From: Lactobacillus sp. UCMA15818
Lineage (GTDB): Bacteria > Bacillota > Bacilli > Lactobacillales > Lactobacillaceae
Length of the DNA stretch: 64,000 bases
Assembly (NCBI RefSeq): GCF_030400225.1
Contig: NZ_VJYB01000002.1
Coordinates: 314,207-378,206 of the forward strand
Direction of reading: 5' to 3'
Shown here one piece after another: positions 8,559 to 17,057 of the stretch. The translations under genes and the position numbers were made by a program. Positions within the stretch are counted from its first letter, which is position 1, and each line of letters begins with the position of its first letter. Below the pieces are notes generated by a model that worked only from the letters and a program-made list of their open reading frames with translations, was not told the origin of the DNA and searched no databases.

Positions 8559-9725
8559 ATGGTAAATAGTAAATTTAATGAGAAAATCGAGCAAATAGGT
8601 ATTTCAGATATTAGACAATTTGATACAGACACAAGTGATATTCCCGGCATCATCAAGCTGACACTTGGAGAACCTGATTTTAATACACCGGAACATATCA
8701 AGAAAGCTGCCATTAAGGCAATTGAAGATAATCAGTCGCATTATTCTCCTAATGCAGGGATTCCAGCTCTGCGTGAGGCAGTTGCATCGTACTACGACGA
8801 GAAATTCGACTTGAATTATTCGGCACAGCAAGTTGTAACAACTGTAGGAGCAACAGAAGCAATTGCAGCTAGCCTGCAAACCATTATAAATTCGGGAGAT
8901 ACTGTAATTATCCCGACACCAATTTTTCCCATCTACATTCCAATTACAAAAGTTAATGAAGGCAATGTAATCATGGTTGATACAAGTGATGACGGTTTTG
9001 TCTTAACTGCTGAAAAATTGGAGCAGGTGATTGATGAACATCCGCTGGCTCGTGTCAAAGCGGTTGTATTGAACTATCCAAGCAATCCAACGGGAGTGAC
9101 TTACTCGCGTAAACAAGTTGAAGAGTTGGCAGAAGTTATTCGCAACCGTAATCTTTGGGTAATCAGTGATGAAATCTATGCTGAATTGACGTATACCAAA
9201 AAGCATTTTTCTATTGCGCGTGCTATTCCAGACAGGACAATCTTGATTACAGGCCTGTCGAAATCACATGCGATGACTGGTTGGCGGATAGGATATATCC
9301 TAGGACCACAAGATTTTATTGACCAAGTTGTGAAATCACATCAGAACTTTGTTACAGCTGCTACGACGATTTCGCAATTTGCAGCCCTTGAAGCAATGAC
9401 TAATGGTAAAAGTGATAGCAAATTAATGGTAAAAGAATATGGAAAAAGACGCGATTTTATGATGAAGGAGTTAGCAGAAGTTGGATTCAAGATAGCGAGT
9501 CCTGATGGGGCATTCTATATCTTTGCTAAGATTCCTGCTAATTGCCCACAAGATTCATGGACCTTTGTGCGTGCCTTGGCGAATGAAGCACATGTTGCAA
9601 TTATTCCTGGTGTATCATTTGGACCTGGTGGGGATGGTTATGTGCGTATCAGCTATGCAGCAAGTCTTGAAAAATTGAAAGAAGCAGCAAAGCGTATTAA
9701 GACATATGTGAAGAATAGAAAGTAA
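8559..9725 (+). CDS. Class I/II PLP aminotransferase (AraT/PatA-like)
   Basis: 388 residues, fold type I aminotransferase. The LTLGEPDFNTPEHI start, the NYPSNPTGV loop, SDEIYAEL (PLP-contacting Asp/Tyr) and the PLP lysine in GLSKSHAMTGWRIGY are all present; the C-terminal Arg in GYVRISYA contacts substrate carboxylate. It resembles lactic-acid-bacterial aromatic aminotransferase AraT and B. subtilis PatA (N-acetyl-diaminopimelate aminotransferase), and sequence alone does not separate these. It has its own promoter and terminator, so it is monocistronic. SD AAGGAG. Confidence 0.88.
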   Translation: MVNSKFNEKIEQIGISDIRQFDTDTSDIPGIIKLTLGEPDFNTPEHIKKAAIKAIEDNQSHYSPNAGIPALREAVASYYDEKFDLNYSAQQVVTTVGATEAIAASLQTIINSGDTVIIPTPIFPIYIPITKVNEGNVIMVDTSDDGFVLTAEKLEQVIDEHPLARVKAVVLNYPSNPTGVTYSRKQVEELAEVIRNRNLWVISDEIYAELTYTKKHFSIARAIPDRTILITGLSKSHAMTGWRIGYILGPQDFIDQVVKSHQNFVTAATTISQFAALEAMTNGKSDSKLMVKEYGKRRDFMMKELAEVGFKIASPDGAFYIFAKIPANCPQDSWTFVRALANEAHVAIIPGVSFGPGGDGYVRISYAASLEKLKEAAKRIKTYVKNRK

Positions 9726-9733
9726 ATAAAAAG

Positions 9734-9777
9734 GCATAATGACAAAAGCAATTTGATTTTGTTGTTATGCTTTTTTT
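9734..9777 (+). terminator. Terminator after the aminotransferase gene
   Basis: GCATAATGACAAAA pairs with TTTTGTTGTTATGC (one mismatch/wobble), followed by seven T. Confidence 0.85.
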
Positions 9778-9991
9778 GTGCAAAAAACAGTAATTAAAAT
9801 TTAGACACTAGATATCAAATGGTTGTCAAGAAACTATTTTATGAGATTGTATTAAAATTGCATCTTTTGTGAATCTCTTTTATTCTCCGTTTTTTAAATA
9901 AAACTAAAAATAAGAAACAAATTATAAAAATTTGTAACTTATAATCAAACTAATGTAACGGTTTGTTTTAAAAAAAACAGGAGGGGTTAAA

Positions 9992-12900
9992 ATGGATTCA
10001 AAAAAGATACATTACAAGATGTATAAAGCCGGCAAAAACTGGCTATTTGCAAGTATCGTTGTAGTTAGTTTTGGTTTGGGCAGCAGTATGGCAGTAACGA
10101 AGGCAAATGCTGACAGCACTTCTTCGACAAGTACAGCCACCAGCGACAGTACCTCCGCCGTAAGTACAAGCGAGTCGTCTGCAAGTAGCGCCACAGCAAG
10201 TACAAGCAGTGAAGCAACAAAGGCAGCTGCAACATCTGAAGACACAAGTAGTACGACAGCAAGTACAAGCAGTGAAACAACAAAGGCAGCTGCAACATCT
10301 GAAGACACAAGCAGTACGGCAGCAAGTACAAGCAGTGAAACAACAAAGGCAGCTGCAACATCTGAAGACACAAGTAGCGCTGCAGCAAGTACAAGCAGTG
10401 AAACAACAAAGACAGCAGCAACATCTGAAGACACAAGTAGCACCGCAAGCACAAGCAGCACACAAGATTCAACTGCAGCAACTACAAACGGTGAAAGTTC
10501 AAGTAGCAGTGCGGCAGCAAGTACATCGTCTGAAAGTGCAGTAAATACAGCGACAACTGACAATAGTTCAACTAGTACGGATAATGAGTCAAATAGTGTA
10601 CAAGTTTCTTATACGACATTGCTTAGCCAGTTAAATGCTGATGCAACTTTGAGTAGTGCTAATAACAGCTTTGTAAATGTTACCGCAGCAAATTTTCTAG
10701 ATTATTTTACCCTTAACGGGTCAGCAACATATGATGAATCTACAGGTATTGTGACACTTACTACTAATGATAATAATTTAGTGGGGAATTTTTCACTTAA
10801 AAGCAAGATAGACATGAATACAAGCTTTACCCTTACTGGAAGTGTGAACCTTGGTTCTAATCCTAATGGAGCAGATGGAATTGGTTTCGCATTCCATAAT
10901 GGAAACACAAGTGATGTTGGGAATGCAGGGGGTAACCTCGGAATTGGTGGCTTGCAAAATGCAATTGGGTTCAAATTAGATACATGGAGTAATGGTTATC
11001 AAGCACCTGATGAGAATGTTTCGGGTGCACAAGTTCCATCCACTGATTCTAATGGCTTTGGCTGGAATGGTGATTCAATGAGTGCTCCTTATGGTACATT
11101 TGTTACTACAAGCGACAAACAGATTGAAACAAAAGATGGCACAGAAGTTCAAAGATGGTGGGCTGAAGATGTAGCTGGATCTGCGCAATCATTAAGTAAG
11201 ACTGATATTGATGGGCAATTCCATAACTTTGTTGTAAGCTATGATGGCAGTACACGACTTTTAACTATTAAATATACACAAACAGACGGGACAATTTTAA
11301 CATGGAGTACTACAGTGGATTCTTCATATCAGGCAATGGCTTTGATTATCAGTGCTTCAACTGGTGGAGCCAAGAACTTGCAGCAATTCAAGATTACCAG
11401 CTTTGATTTCCAAGAAGCCGCTACAGTTGATGTGAAGTATGTTGATCAACAGGGTAATGTGCTGACAACTGGTGAAGTGACTTATCCAAGTGGACCATAT
11501 GTGAATGGAACTTACACTACAGAGCAAAAAGAAATTCAGAATTATAAGTTCGTTGGGATGGGTAATAGTATGACTGCCAGTGGGAACTTGACTGAAAATG
11601 GCAGCAATGGAACTGTCATTTACGTCTACGCTCCTGACTATCAAGCAACTTCAAAAACAGTTAATGAGACAATTAACTATGTCGACCAAAACGGAAAGAC
11701 GGTAGCGGCTTCATCTACGTCGGCAGTAACCTTTGTCACGGTAACTAATCCAGTTGATGGCAGTATAACCTACTATTATAAGAGCGGAGCGGTTGCTACA
11801 CCGACAATTGGCAACGATGGAGTTCCAGAAGGTGATGGCTGGACGCAGACAGACAGTGCAAGCTTTGCAGAAGTTGCCAATCCAACGGTTGCTGGCTATA
11901 AGGTAATCAGCAACGATGCCCCAGCTAGTGATTTGACAAAAGTTGCAGCACAACAAGTAACAAATGACAGCACAGACCTGAACTATACAGTTGTTTACGC
12001 TCCTGACTACCAAGCAACATCAAAGACTATTAACGAAACTATTAACTATGTTGATCAGAATGGAAAGTCAGTTGCGGATTCATACAAAGCGACACCAGTG
12101 ACATTTGTCACGGTAACTAATCCAGCTGATGGCAGTGTGACCTACTATTATAAGAGTGGAGCAGTTGCCACTCCAACAATTAGCAACGATGGAGTTCCAG
12201 AAGGTGATGGCTGGACAAAGACAGATAGTGCAGACTTTACGGAAGTTGTCAATCCAACGATTGCTGGCTATAAGGTAATCAGCAACGATGCCCCAGCTAG
12301 TGATTTGACAAAAGTTGCAGCACAACAAGTAACAAATGACAGCACAGACTTGAACTATACAGTGGTCTATGCTGCAAATAAGGAAGCTGCTAAGGTCACA
12401 TATATTGACGATACAACTGGTAAGACCTTAAGTGCTAAAGATCTTTCTGGATCATTCGGCACAACAGATGACTATCGGACAGCAGATACGATTAAGGATT
12501 ATGAGAATCAAGGGTATGTTTTAGTCAGTGATGGTTATCCAACTAACGGGGTCGTTTATGACCAAGATGGTGTGGTTAAGAGTTATGAAGTTCATTTGAC
12601 ACATGGCACTACTGAGAATACTGAAAGTAGTAAAGTAAACGAAACAATTCATTATGTTTATAGCGATGGAAGTAAAGCAGCAGATGATTATAATGCAACT
12701 GCACTTGAGTTTACAAGAACAGTTACAACGGATAAAGTAACTGGTGAAAAGACTTACGGGGCTTGGACAGCTAAAGACGGTTCGAGTTTTACAGCGGTAA
12801 CGTCACCAACAATCGCCGGTTACACACCAGATCAAGCTGCAATTGCTCAAATTGATGGAATTACTGGAGATTCAAAGGATATTGAAAAAACAGTTGTTTA

Positions 12901-13222
12901 CACAAAAAATGCTGATCCAGTTGTGCCTACAACACCAGTGACTCCTGCAACACCGACAACACCAAGTAATAATGGTGGCAACAACAATACAAGTAATAAT
13001 ACTACGTTGACTAGTAGTGCATCAGCGACAACAACACCACTGAGCAATGTTACGACAAAGCAAACAGCATCTAAGACAACTACAGCTTCTGCGTCAAGTC
13101 TGCCACAGACTGGTGACGAACAAAGCAGCAAGGTATCTGTCATAGGGACAATTCTAATTGCTTTGGCAAGTATTGGTACATTATTCGGTTTGGGAAAACG
13201 GAATAGGAAAGAGTCAAAATAG
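9992..13222 (+). CDS. LPxTG-anchored adhesin with lectin and MucBP-type repeats
   Basis: 1076 residues. It begins with a KxYKxGKxW-type signal (K9, Y11, K12, G14, K15, W17), used by serine-rich and mucus-binding proteins; cleavage is probably near residue 40. Residues 41-205 are Ser/Thr/Ala-rich with four copies of a 21-residue repeat. About 223-467 is an L-type lectin-like domain (ADGIGFAFHNGN). MucBP-type repeats follow (VKYVDQQGNVL, INYVDQNGK and others), including two nearly identical 123-residue units. A Pro/Thr/Asn-rich wall spacer leads to LPQTG at 1037-1041, a hydrophobic helix and a Lys/Arg tail. Sortase anchoring and adhesion to mucin or glycans are expected. SD AGGAGGGG precedes ATG 9992. 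Confidence 0.93.
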   Translation: MDSKKIHYKMYKAGKNWLFASIVVVSFGLGSSMAVTKANADSTSSTSTATSDSTSAVSTSESSASSATASTSSEATKAAATSEDTSSTTASTSSETTKAAATSEDTSSTAASTSSETTKAAATSEDTSSAAASTSSETTKTAATSEDTSSTASTSSTQDSTAATTNGESSSSSAAASTSSESAVNTATTDNSSTSTDNESNSVQVSYTTLLSQLNADATLSSANNSFVNVTAANFLDYFTLNGSATYDESTGIVTLTTNDNNLVGNFSLKSKIDMNTSFTLTGSVNLGSNPNGADGIGFAFHNGNTSDVGNAGGNLGIGGLQNAIGFKLDTWSNGYQAPDENVSGAQVPSTDSNGFGWNGDSMSAPYGTFVTTSDKQIETKDGTEVQRWWAEDVAGSAQSLSKTDIDGQFHNFVVSYDGSTRLLTIKYTQTDGTILTWSTTVDSSYQAMALIISASTGGAKNLQQFKITSFDFQEAATVDVKYVDQQGNVLTTGEVTYPSGPYVNGTYTTEQKEIQNYKFVGMGNSMTASGNLTENGSNGTVIYVYAPDYQATSKTVNETINYVDQNGKTVAASSTSAVTFVTVTNPVDGSITYYYKSGAVATPTIGNDGVPEGDGWTQTDSASFAEVANPTVAGYKVISNDAPASDLTKVAAQQVTNDSTDLNYTVVYAPDYQATSKTINETINYVDQNGKSVADSYKATPVTFVTVTNPADGSVTYYYKSGAVATPTISNDGVPEGDGWTKTDSADFTEVVNPTIAGYKVISNDAPASDLTKVAAQQVTNDSTDLNYTVVYAANKEAAKVTYIDDTTGKTLSAKDLSGSFGTTDDYRTADTIKDYENQGYVLVSDGYPTNGVVYDQDGVVKSYEVHLTHGTTENTESSKVNETIHYVYSDGSKAADDYNATALEFTRTVTTDKVTGEKTYGAWTAKDGSSFTAVTSPTIAGYTPDQAAIAQIDGITGDSKDIEKTVVYTKNADPVVPTTPVTPATPTTPSNNGGNNNTSNNTTLTSSASATTTPLSNVTTKQTASKTTTASASSLPQTGDEQSSKVSVIGTILIALASIGTLFGLGKRNRKESK
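10196..10444 (+). repeat. Four tandem 63-bp repeats in the adhesin gene
   Basis: Each unit encodes a version of ASTSSETTKAAATSEDTSST; the fourth is one codon short. The near-identity at DNA level makes copy-number change by slippage likely. The region encodes the Ser/Thr-rich stalk. Confidence 0.9.
11639..12376 (+). repeat. Two tandem 369-bp MucBP-type repeats
   Basis: Units start at 11639 and 12008, both encoding YQATSKT(V/I)NETINYVDQNGK and a long shared stretch ending LNYTVVYA. The high nucleotide identity in the second half of each unit suggests recent duplication or gene conversion. Confidence 0.85.
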
Positions 13223-13265
13223 ATAACTGCCTGAAAAAATTAAAAGACAATCTAAAAAGAATGAC

Positions 13266-13297
13266 AAAAAATCGGAATGAAAGACTTCCGGTTTTTT
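13266..13297 (+). terminator. Terminator after the adhesin gene
   Basis: AAAAAATCGGAA / TTCCGGTTTTTT hairpin with one G-T pair and a T run. Confidence 0.85.
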
Positions 13298-13400
13298 GTA
13301 TGCAATTAATAATGTTTAAAAAAAGTATATAGGCACCGACAAAAGTTCTGGAGGGAAGATTATTCTTAGTGTGGCCCTTAGAAGATATCGCAAATCATAA

Positions 13401-13461
13401 TGATAGTTTAGTGAATGTTCTTGATTATGATAGTTTAGTGAATGTTCTTGATTATGATAGT
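13401..13461 (+). repeat. 27-bp tandem repeat in the murI upstream region
   Basis: Two perfect copies of a 27-bp unit (13401-13427, 13428-13454) and the first 7 bp of a third, which then diverges to TATAAT (13461-13466). The third copy appears to carry the working -10, while the equivalent positions in copies 1 and 2 read TTTAGT. Confidence 0.9.
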
Positions 13462-13499
13462 ATAATAGTAAGCATATCGATATAAAGGAAGTATGGCTA

Positions 13500-14276
13500 A
13501 TGTATGAAATAACAAAAGACTGTCCCATTGGAGTCTTTGATTCTGGTATTGGCGGTATCAGCGTTCTCCGTGATTTACATCGTCTTATGCCCCAGGAAGA
13601 TTATCACTTTTTCGGAGACTCGGATAATGCACCATATGGCATCAAAACTACAGATGAGGTCAAAAAATTGAGTTTTGATATTGTTGATCATTTTGTTGAG
13701 CAGGAAGTTAAAGCCATCGTGATTGCATGCAATACTGCTACAAGTGCAGCGGTTGGGGATATTCGGCAAGCTCATCCGAACCTCACAGTAATCGGACTTG
13801 AGCCAGCTATTAAACCAGCAGTGTTACGAAAGCCTAATTCGCAGATTCTAGTGATGGCTACACCGCTGACATTGAGAGAACAGAAGTTCCAAGAATTATT
13901 GAAACAATATGAGAATCTCGCAGACCTAGTGCTGGTTCCGGCACCAGATCTCGTTGAATATATTGAACAAGGCGATCTGAATTCACCAGCTGTGATGAAT
14001 TATCTGACAGAATTGTTAACGCCATATAAGGAAACAGCAGACTCAATCGTATTGGGCTGCACGCATTTTCCATTCGTGAAGTCTGCCATCCAAGAGGTGA
14101 TGGGTGACAAGCAATTCATTATTGATGGCGGGCCAGGAGCAGCCAGAGAACTGCAAAGAATTTTGCGTGACAAGGAATTGTTACAGCCTCTGAATCATCA
14201 GGGGAAAGTTATCTTCGCTAATAGTGAGATAGGGACAGGCAAGATTGAGCTGAGTGAAAGATTGTTCAATGCGTAA
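13500..14276 (+). CDS. murI: Glutamate racemase
   Basis: 258 residues. Converts L- to D-glutamate for peptidoglycan. Signatures: GVFDSGIGG with the catalytic-site Asp/Ser, ACNTATSAA with the first catalytic Cys, LGCTHFPF with the second Cys. Length is normal for the family. Start ATG 13500 has AAGGAAG 8 nt upstream; an ATG at 13493 opens only a four-codon frame. Upstream is an unusual 27-bp tandem repeat running into the -10. No terminator is evident; the gene ends at the edge of the accessory island. Confidence 0.95.
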   Translation: MYEITKDCPIGVFDSGIGGISVLRDLHRLMPQEDYHFFGDSDNAPYGIKTTDEVKKLSFDIVDHFVEQEVKAIVIACNTATSAAVGDIRQAHPNLTVIGLEPAIKPAVLRKPNSQILVMATPLTLREQKFQELLKQYENLADLVLVPAPDLVEYIEQGDLNSPAVMNYLTELLTPYKETADSIVLGCTHFPFVKSAIQEVMGDKQFIIDGGPGAARELQRILRDKELLQPLNHQGKVIFANSEIGTGKIELSERLFNA

Positions 14277-14542
14277 AGGCATGACCTGGCTACAAATGTA
14301 GTAAATTTTTTTGCGATTTTTGATTAATATGTCTTGAAATATGAATTTGCAAAACGTATATATGGATATAGAAGCGGAAGTAAAAAGTATATTGAGCGTA
14401 ATTAAAAAAGCAAGAAATACATTTTAAAATTTAGCTTTTAAGATAAAATAAAGTATGAAAATGGAAAAGTGGCGCCAATATGTTTTAGTGAATACATTCT
14501 ATAGTGCATAACAAAATGAAAAGTATATAAAATCAGAAATTT
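14277..14542. other. AT-rich spacer before the TAC locus
   Basis: No supported gene. An ATG at 14516 is in frame with the toxin fragment but hits TAA after four codons. Neither a ribosome site nor a clear promoter is visible. Confidence 0.5.
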
Positions 14543-14882
14543 TTGCTAAAAAAGGTTATTGATAGTCTTAATGCGTATATAAAATTAGGCTTCGAGTTTA
14601 GAAGTTATAATTATCAAATAGATAATGCAACTAAATTTATTAATATACTGTTAAGTAAAGCACATCCGTATCTCACGAGATACAGATGTGCTATTATATA
14701 TAAAAATGATGCAGTCTGGATGTGTAATTCATTGACCAATGTAGACGATATAAAAATTATAATTAAAGATATTCAAAATAGACGAGAACGTTGGCGGCTT
14801 AGTACTCGGCACAAAAATTTACTGACACTTAGTAGGCTAGGAATAGATCAAGATGTTGCACTTGATATGATTTATAATTTAT
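14543..14882 (+). pseudogene. 5' part of a split MqsR-like toxin gene
   Basis: 113 codons from TTG 14543, with no visible ribosome site. The apparent stop TAG at 14882-14884 is made by the inserted TnpB element: the target supplies T and the element supplies AG. Removing 14883-16275 joins this frame directly to 16276-16469, giving a 177-residue protein. The fragment ends RHKNLLTLSRLGID...MIYNL, the helical part before the toxin core in Gram-positive MqsR-like proteins. An upstream in-frame ATG (14516) is followed by a stop at codon 5. The original start may be this TTG, or the gene may also have been damaged there. Confidence 0.75.
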
Positions 14883-16275
14883 AGGGTCGGTAACTAAGAA
14901 AACTTATGCTTTTAATCGTAAGATGAATTAGTGCCTTGACCGACCAGAATTGTATTCTGTTACTTGGTTCTCAATATGCTGAAATTTTGGAGAAAAGCTT
15001 GACATCAAAGGAGGTGAACCTGAATGTATCAAGGCCTTAAACTACGGATATATCCTAATTTAGAACAACAAAAACAAATAGTTGAGAACTTTGGGGCAAC
15101 TAGATTTGTTTGGAATCAGATGTTGGATATGCAAAGCAAGCGTTATAAAAATAATAAAGATTCTAAGTTCTTAAATGGTTTTGCAATGAACTTCTTATTA
15201 AGGCAATTAAAAACAGAATATCCATGGTTAAAACAAGCTGAGAGCACCTCACTACAAGACACTTGTGAAACTCTAGCTGTAGCTTTCCAAAGATTTTTTA
15301 AGAAGCTTGGGGGATATCCTAAATTTAAGTCGCGAAAATTTCCAAAGCAAAGTTTTAAATCTAAATGTATAAATAACAATGTTAGATTGATTGATAATCA
15401 TTATTTGAAGCTGCCTAAATTAGGCATTATGAAGTACAGAGGGAAATTCACTGATGACAAAATCAAGTCAACGACTATCCAGTTAAGTCCAACAGGCAAG
15501 TTCTATTGCGTTTTACTAATTGAGTGTGAAAATCAAACACAATTTAGTAAGACAAATAAAACTGTCGGTTTGGATATGGGGATAGCTGATTTAATAATTA
15601 CATCAGATGCTGTTAAATATCCGACAATTAGGTTTGATCAGATTCTTGCTAAGAAGAAACACTATTGGGAAAAACGACTAGCTAGAAGAAGGCTATTAGC
15701 ACAAAAAGAAATAGCTTGGGATAAACACAACAAAGTCGTTGAACCTAGAGAACTAGCCAACTTTAAGAACTATACCAAGACTAAACAGATGGTCGCTAAA
15801 TATAGTGAAAAGATAGCTAACCAGAGGAAAGATTATCTTCATAAGATTACAATTGGGTTAGTTAAAGACTATGACAAAATAGTGATTGAAGATTTGAAAA
15901 CTAATAATATGATTAAGAATCACAAACTAGCTAGAGCAATCGCTAATCAATCTTGGAGAATGCTTAGACTAATGTTGGAATATAAGTGCAAATGGTATGG
16001 TAAAGTCCTTAGTGTGGTTAATCCATACAAGACTAGTCAACTCTGCTTTAATTGTGGATATGATGACGGTAAACACGAACTAGATGTAAGAACATGGACT
16101 TGTCCTCAATGCCATACACAGCTAGATAGAGATGTAAATGCAAGTAAAAATATATTAAAACTTGGTTTGGGCTAAACCTTAGTAAATAGAGTAAACCGCT
16201 GTCGAATACTGAAATGTATGAGATAAGTTATGCTTGTTCCTAGAAGCTCGGTACTTTAGTGCCGACGTAAGTCAC
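14883..16275 (+). mobile_element. TnpB-only IS605/IS200-type element inserted in the toxin gene
   Basis: Left end AGGGTCGG begins immediately after TTTAT (14878-14882); right end is GTAAGTCAC ending at 16275. The boundaries are fixed by comparison with the internally deleted copy at 22090-22499, which shares both ends, and by in-frame restoration of the toxin. There are no target duplications or terminal inverted repeats, as expected for the IS200/IS605 superfamily. It carries tnpB but no tnpA, so movement would need a Y1 transposase in trans. The left end holds GGTCGGT...ACCGACC pairing, and the right end a CGGTAC/GTGCCG hairpin. Confidence 0.85.
15024..16175 (+). CDS. tnpB: TnpB RNA-guided endonuclease
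   Basis: 383 residues. N-terminal OrfB domain (YQGLKLRIYPNLEQQKQI, FGATRFVWNQML), RuvC-like core with the first Asp in VGLDMGIADL, Glu in VIEDLKTNNM and last Asp in LDRDVNASKNI, plus a zinc ribbon CFNCGYDD...CPQC. All catalytic positions are present, so it is likely active. Perfect ribosome site AAAGGAGGTGA before ATG 15024. Established work shows TnpB cuts DNA next to a short TAM, guided by an omega-RNA from the element's right end. Two deleted relatives lie at 21335-21668 and 22090-22499. Confidence 0.93.
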   Translation: MYQGLKLRIYPNLEQQKQIVENFGATRFVWNQMLDMQSKRYKNNKDSKFLNGFAMNFLLRQLKTEYPWLKQAESTSLQDTCETLAVAFQRFFKKLGGYPKFKSRKFPKQSFKSKCINNNVRLIDNHYLKLPKLGIMKYRGKFTDDKIKSTTIQLSPTGKFYCVLLIECENQTQFSKTNKTVGLDMGIADLIITSDAVKYPTIRFDQILAKKKHYWEKRLARRRLLAQKEIAWDKHNKVVEPRELANFKNYTKTKQMVAKYSEKIANQRKDYLHKITIGLVKDYDKIVIEDLKTNNMIKNHKLARAIANQSWRMLRLMLEYKCKWYGKVLSVVNPYKTSQLCFNCGYDDGKHELDVRTWTCPQCHTQLDRDVNASKNILKLGLG

Positions 16276-16295
16276 TAACTTGGCAAAATTATATT
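16150..16295 (+). ncRNA. Predicted omega-RNA with guide for the toxin gene
   Basis: The region from the tnpB 3' end to 16275 is strongly conserved in all three copies, although two have lost most of tnpB. It ends with the hairpin CGGTAC-TTTA-GTGCCG and GTAAGTCAC. By the rule for TnpB systems, the next 16-20 nt form the guide: here TAACTTGGCAAAATTATATT (16276-16295), the 3' half of the toxin gene. The preceding TTTAT on the left is the expected TAM. Exact 5' end not determinable. Confidence 0.65.
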
Positions 16296-16469
16296 TCAGG
16301 ACCAATAGCGGATAACCATCAGCCACCTGTTCCTGGCAATATCTGGATTTTTGGGTTAGATATAGATAATCCATCTTGCTATTTAAAATTTCAGGATAAG
16401 CCAAGTGGGACTGTTCTGTGGATTTCATTACACGAAGCAGAACACCCATTGTACTTTCCATATAGATAA
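16276..16469 (+). pseudogene. 3' part of the split MqsR-like toxin gene
   Basis: Read as the continuation of the frame broken at 14882: LTWQNYISGPIADN, then WIFGLDI, CYLKF and WISLHEAEHPLYFPYR, stop TAA 16467-16469. The pattern YxxGP...WxFG...YxKF...ISxHxAExPxxYP is what I recall of Gram-positive MqsR-type toxins (mRNA interferases of the RelE-like fold). It stays open for 63 codons with no start of its own, which is hard to explain unless it was joined to the 5' part. The antitoxin gene starts 36 nt downstream, giving the toxin-first order of mqsRA. Confidence 0.75.
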
Positions 16470-16505
16470 CTAGCTAAAGTTAGTAGAAAAAGAGAGGGTA
16501 TTGCA

Positions 16506-17057
16506 ATGAAAAAAATAAAAAAATTCTATAACCCCGAATTGGAGACTACAGAAAATTATACCGAAGTTTGGAAACCAGAAGTCATAGAAGTTAAAGATGA
16601 GGCTGATTTATTAGTGTTAAATCACTATTGGCAAGATAAACATGGTGACTTGTGGGGAGATTTCGATGATCCAATGGAAAATGTTAGAAGAGGATTTGAC
16701 GCCTATAGAAAACGTAAAGGTTACATGACTCCTGATGACATTAGAAATTTGCGTAATCAATTAAACATATCAGTAAGAGACTTTGCTAATGCTATTGGAA
16801 TTGGATTCTCGTCATTAACACAGATTGAAAACAATCAACGTGTGCAGGTGAGATATCAAGACATTTTATTCAGACTTGTTAAGGAAAATTATGAATATCA
16901 GAAAAAAATACCTGACATTTTGCAAGAACTTCCTGAGCAACCATTACTTAACAAGCTTGACTCATCTTCATATATCTCTGACGATATTTCGTATACTACC
17001 TCGCCGATATACAAAGATAATCTGTTCTTTTACAATAAGTTAGGAGATGTAGCATAG
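16506..17057 (+). CDS. XRE-type antitoxin of a toxin-antitoxin-chaperone locus
   Basis: 183 residues. N-terminal part about 1-72 (contains HYWQDKHGDLWGDFDDP), helix-turn-helix about 75-125 (MTPDDIRNLRNQLNISVRD, GIGFSSLTQIENN), then an acidic/aromatic C-terminal extension about 140-183 (SPIYKDNLFFYNKLG). TAC antitoxins carry such an extension, the chaperone-addiction segment bound by a SecB-like chaperone; that identity is inferred from position. GAGAGGG lies 9 nt before ATG 16506. It overlaps the chaperone gene by one nucleotide. It should bind and neutralise the toxin and repress the operon. Still intact although the toxin is split. Confidence 0.8.
   Translation: MKKIKKFYNPELETTENYTEVWKPEVIEVKDEADLLVLNHYWQDKHGDLWGDFDDPMENVRRGFDAYRKRKGYMTPDDIRNLRNQLNISVRDFANAIGIGFSSLTQIENNQRVQVRYQDILFRLVKENYEYQKKIPDILQELPEQPLLNKLDSSSYISDDISYTTSPIYKDNLFFYNKLGDVA

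Noticed and set aside
10196-10444. Repeats that could suggest a CRISPR array
   Set aside because: The units are contiguous in-frame coding repeats without unique spacers, and no cas genes are near.
10012-10563. Long open frames on the minus strand inside the adhesin repeat region
   Set aside because: They follow from the biased Ser/Thr/Ala codons of the plus-strand repeats; no ribosome sites or known domains.
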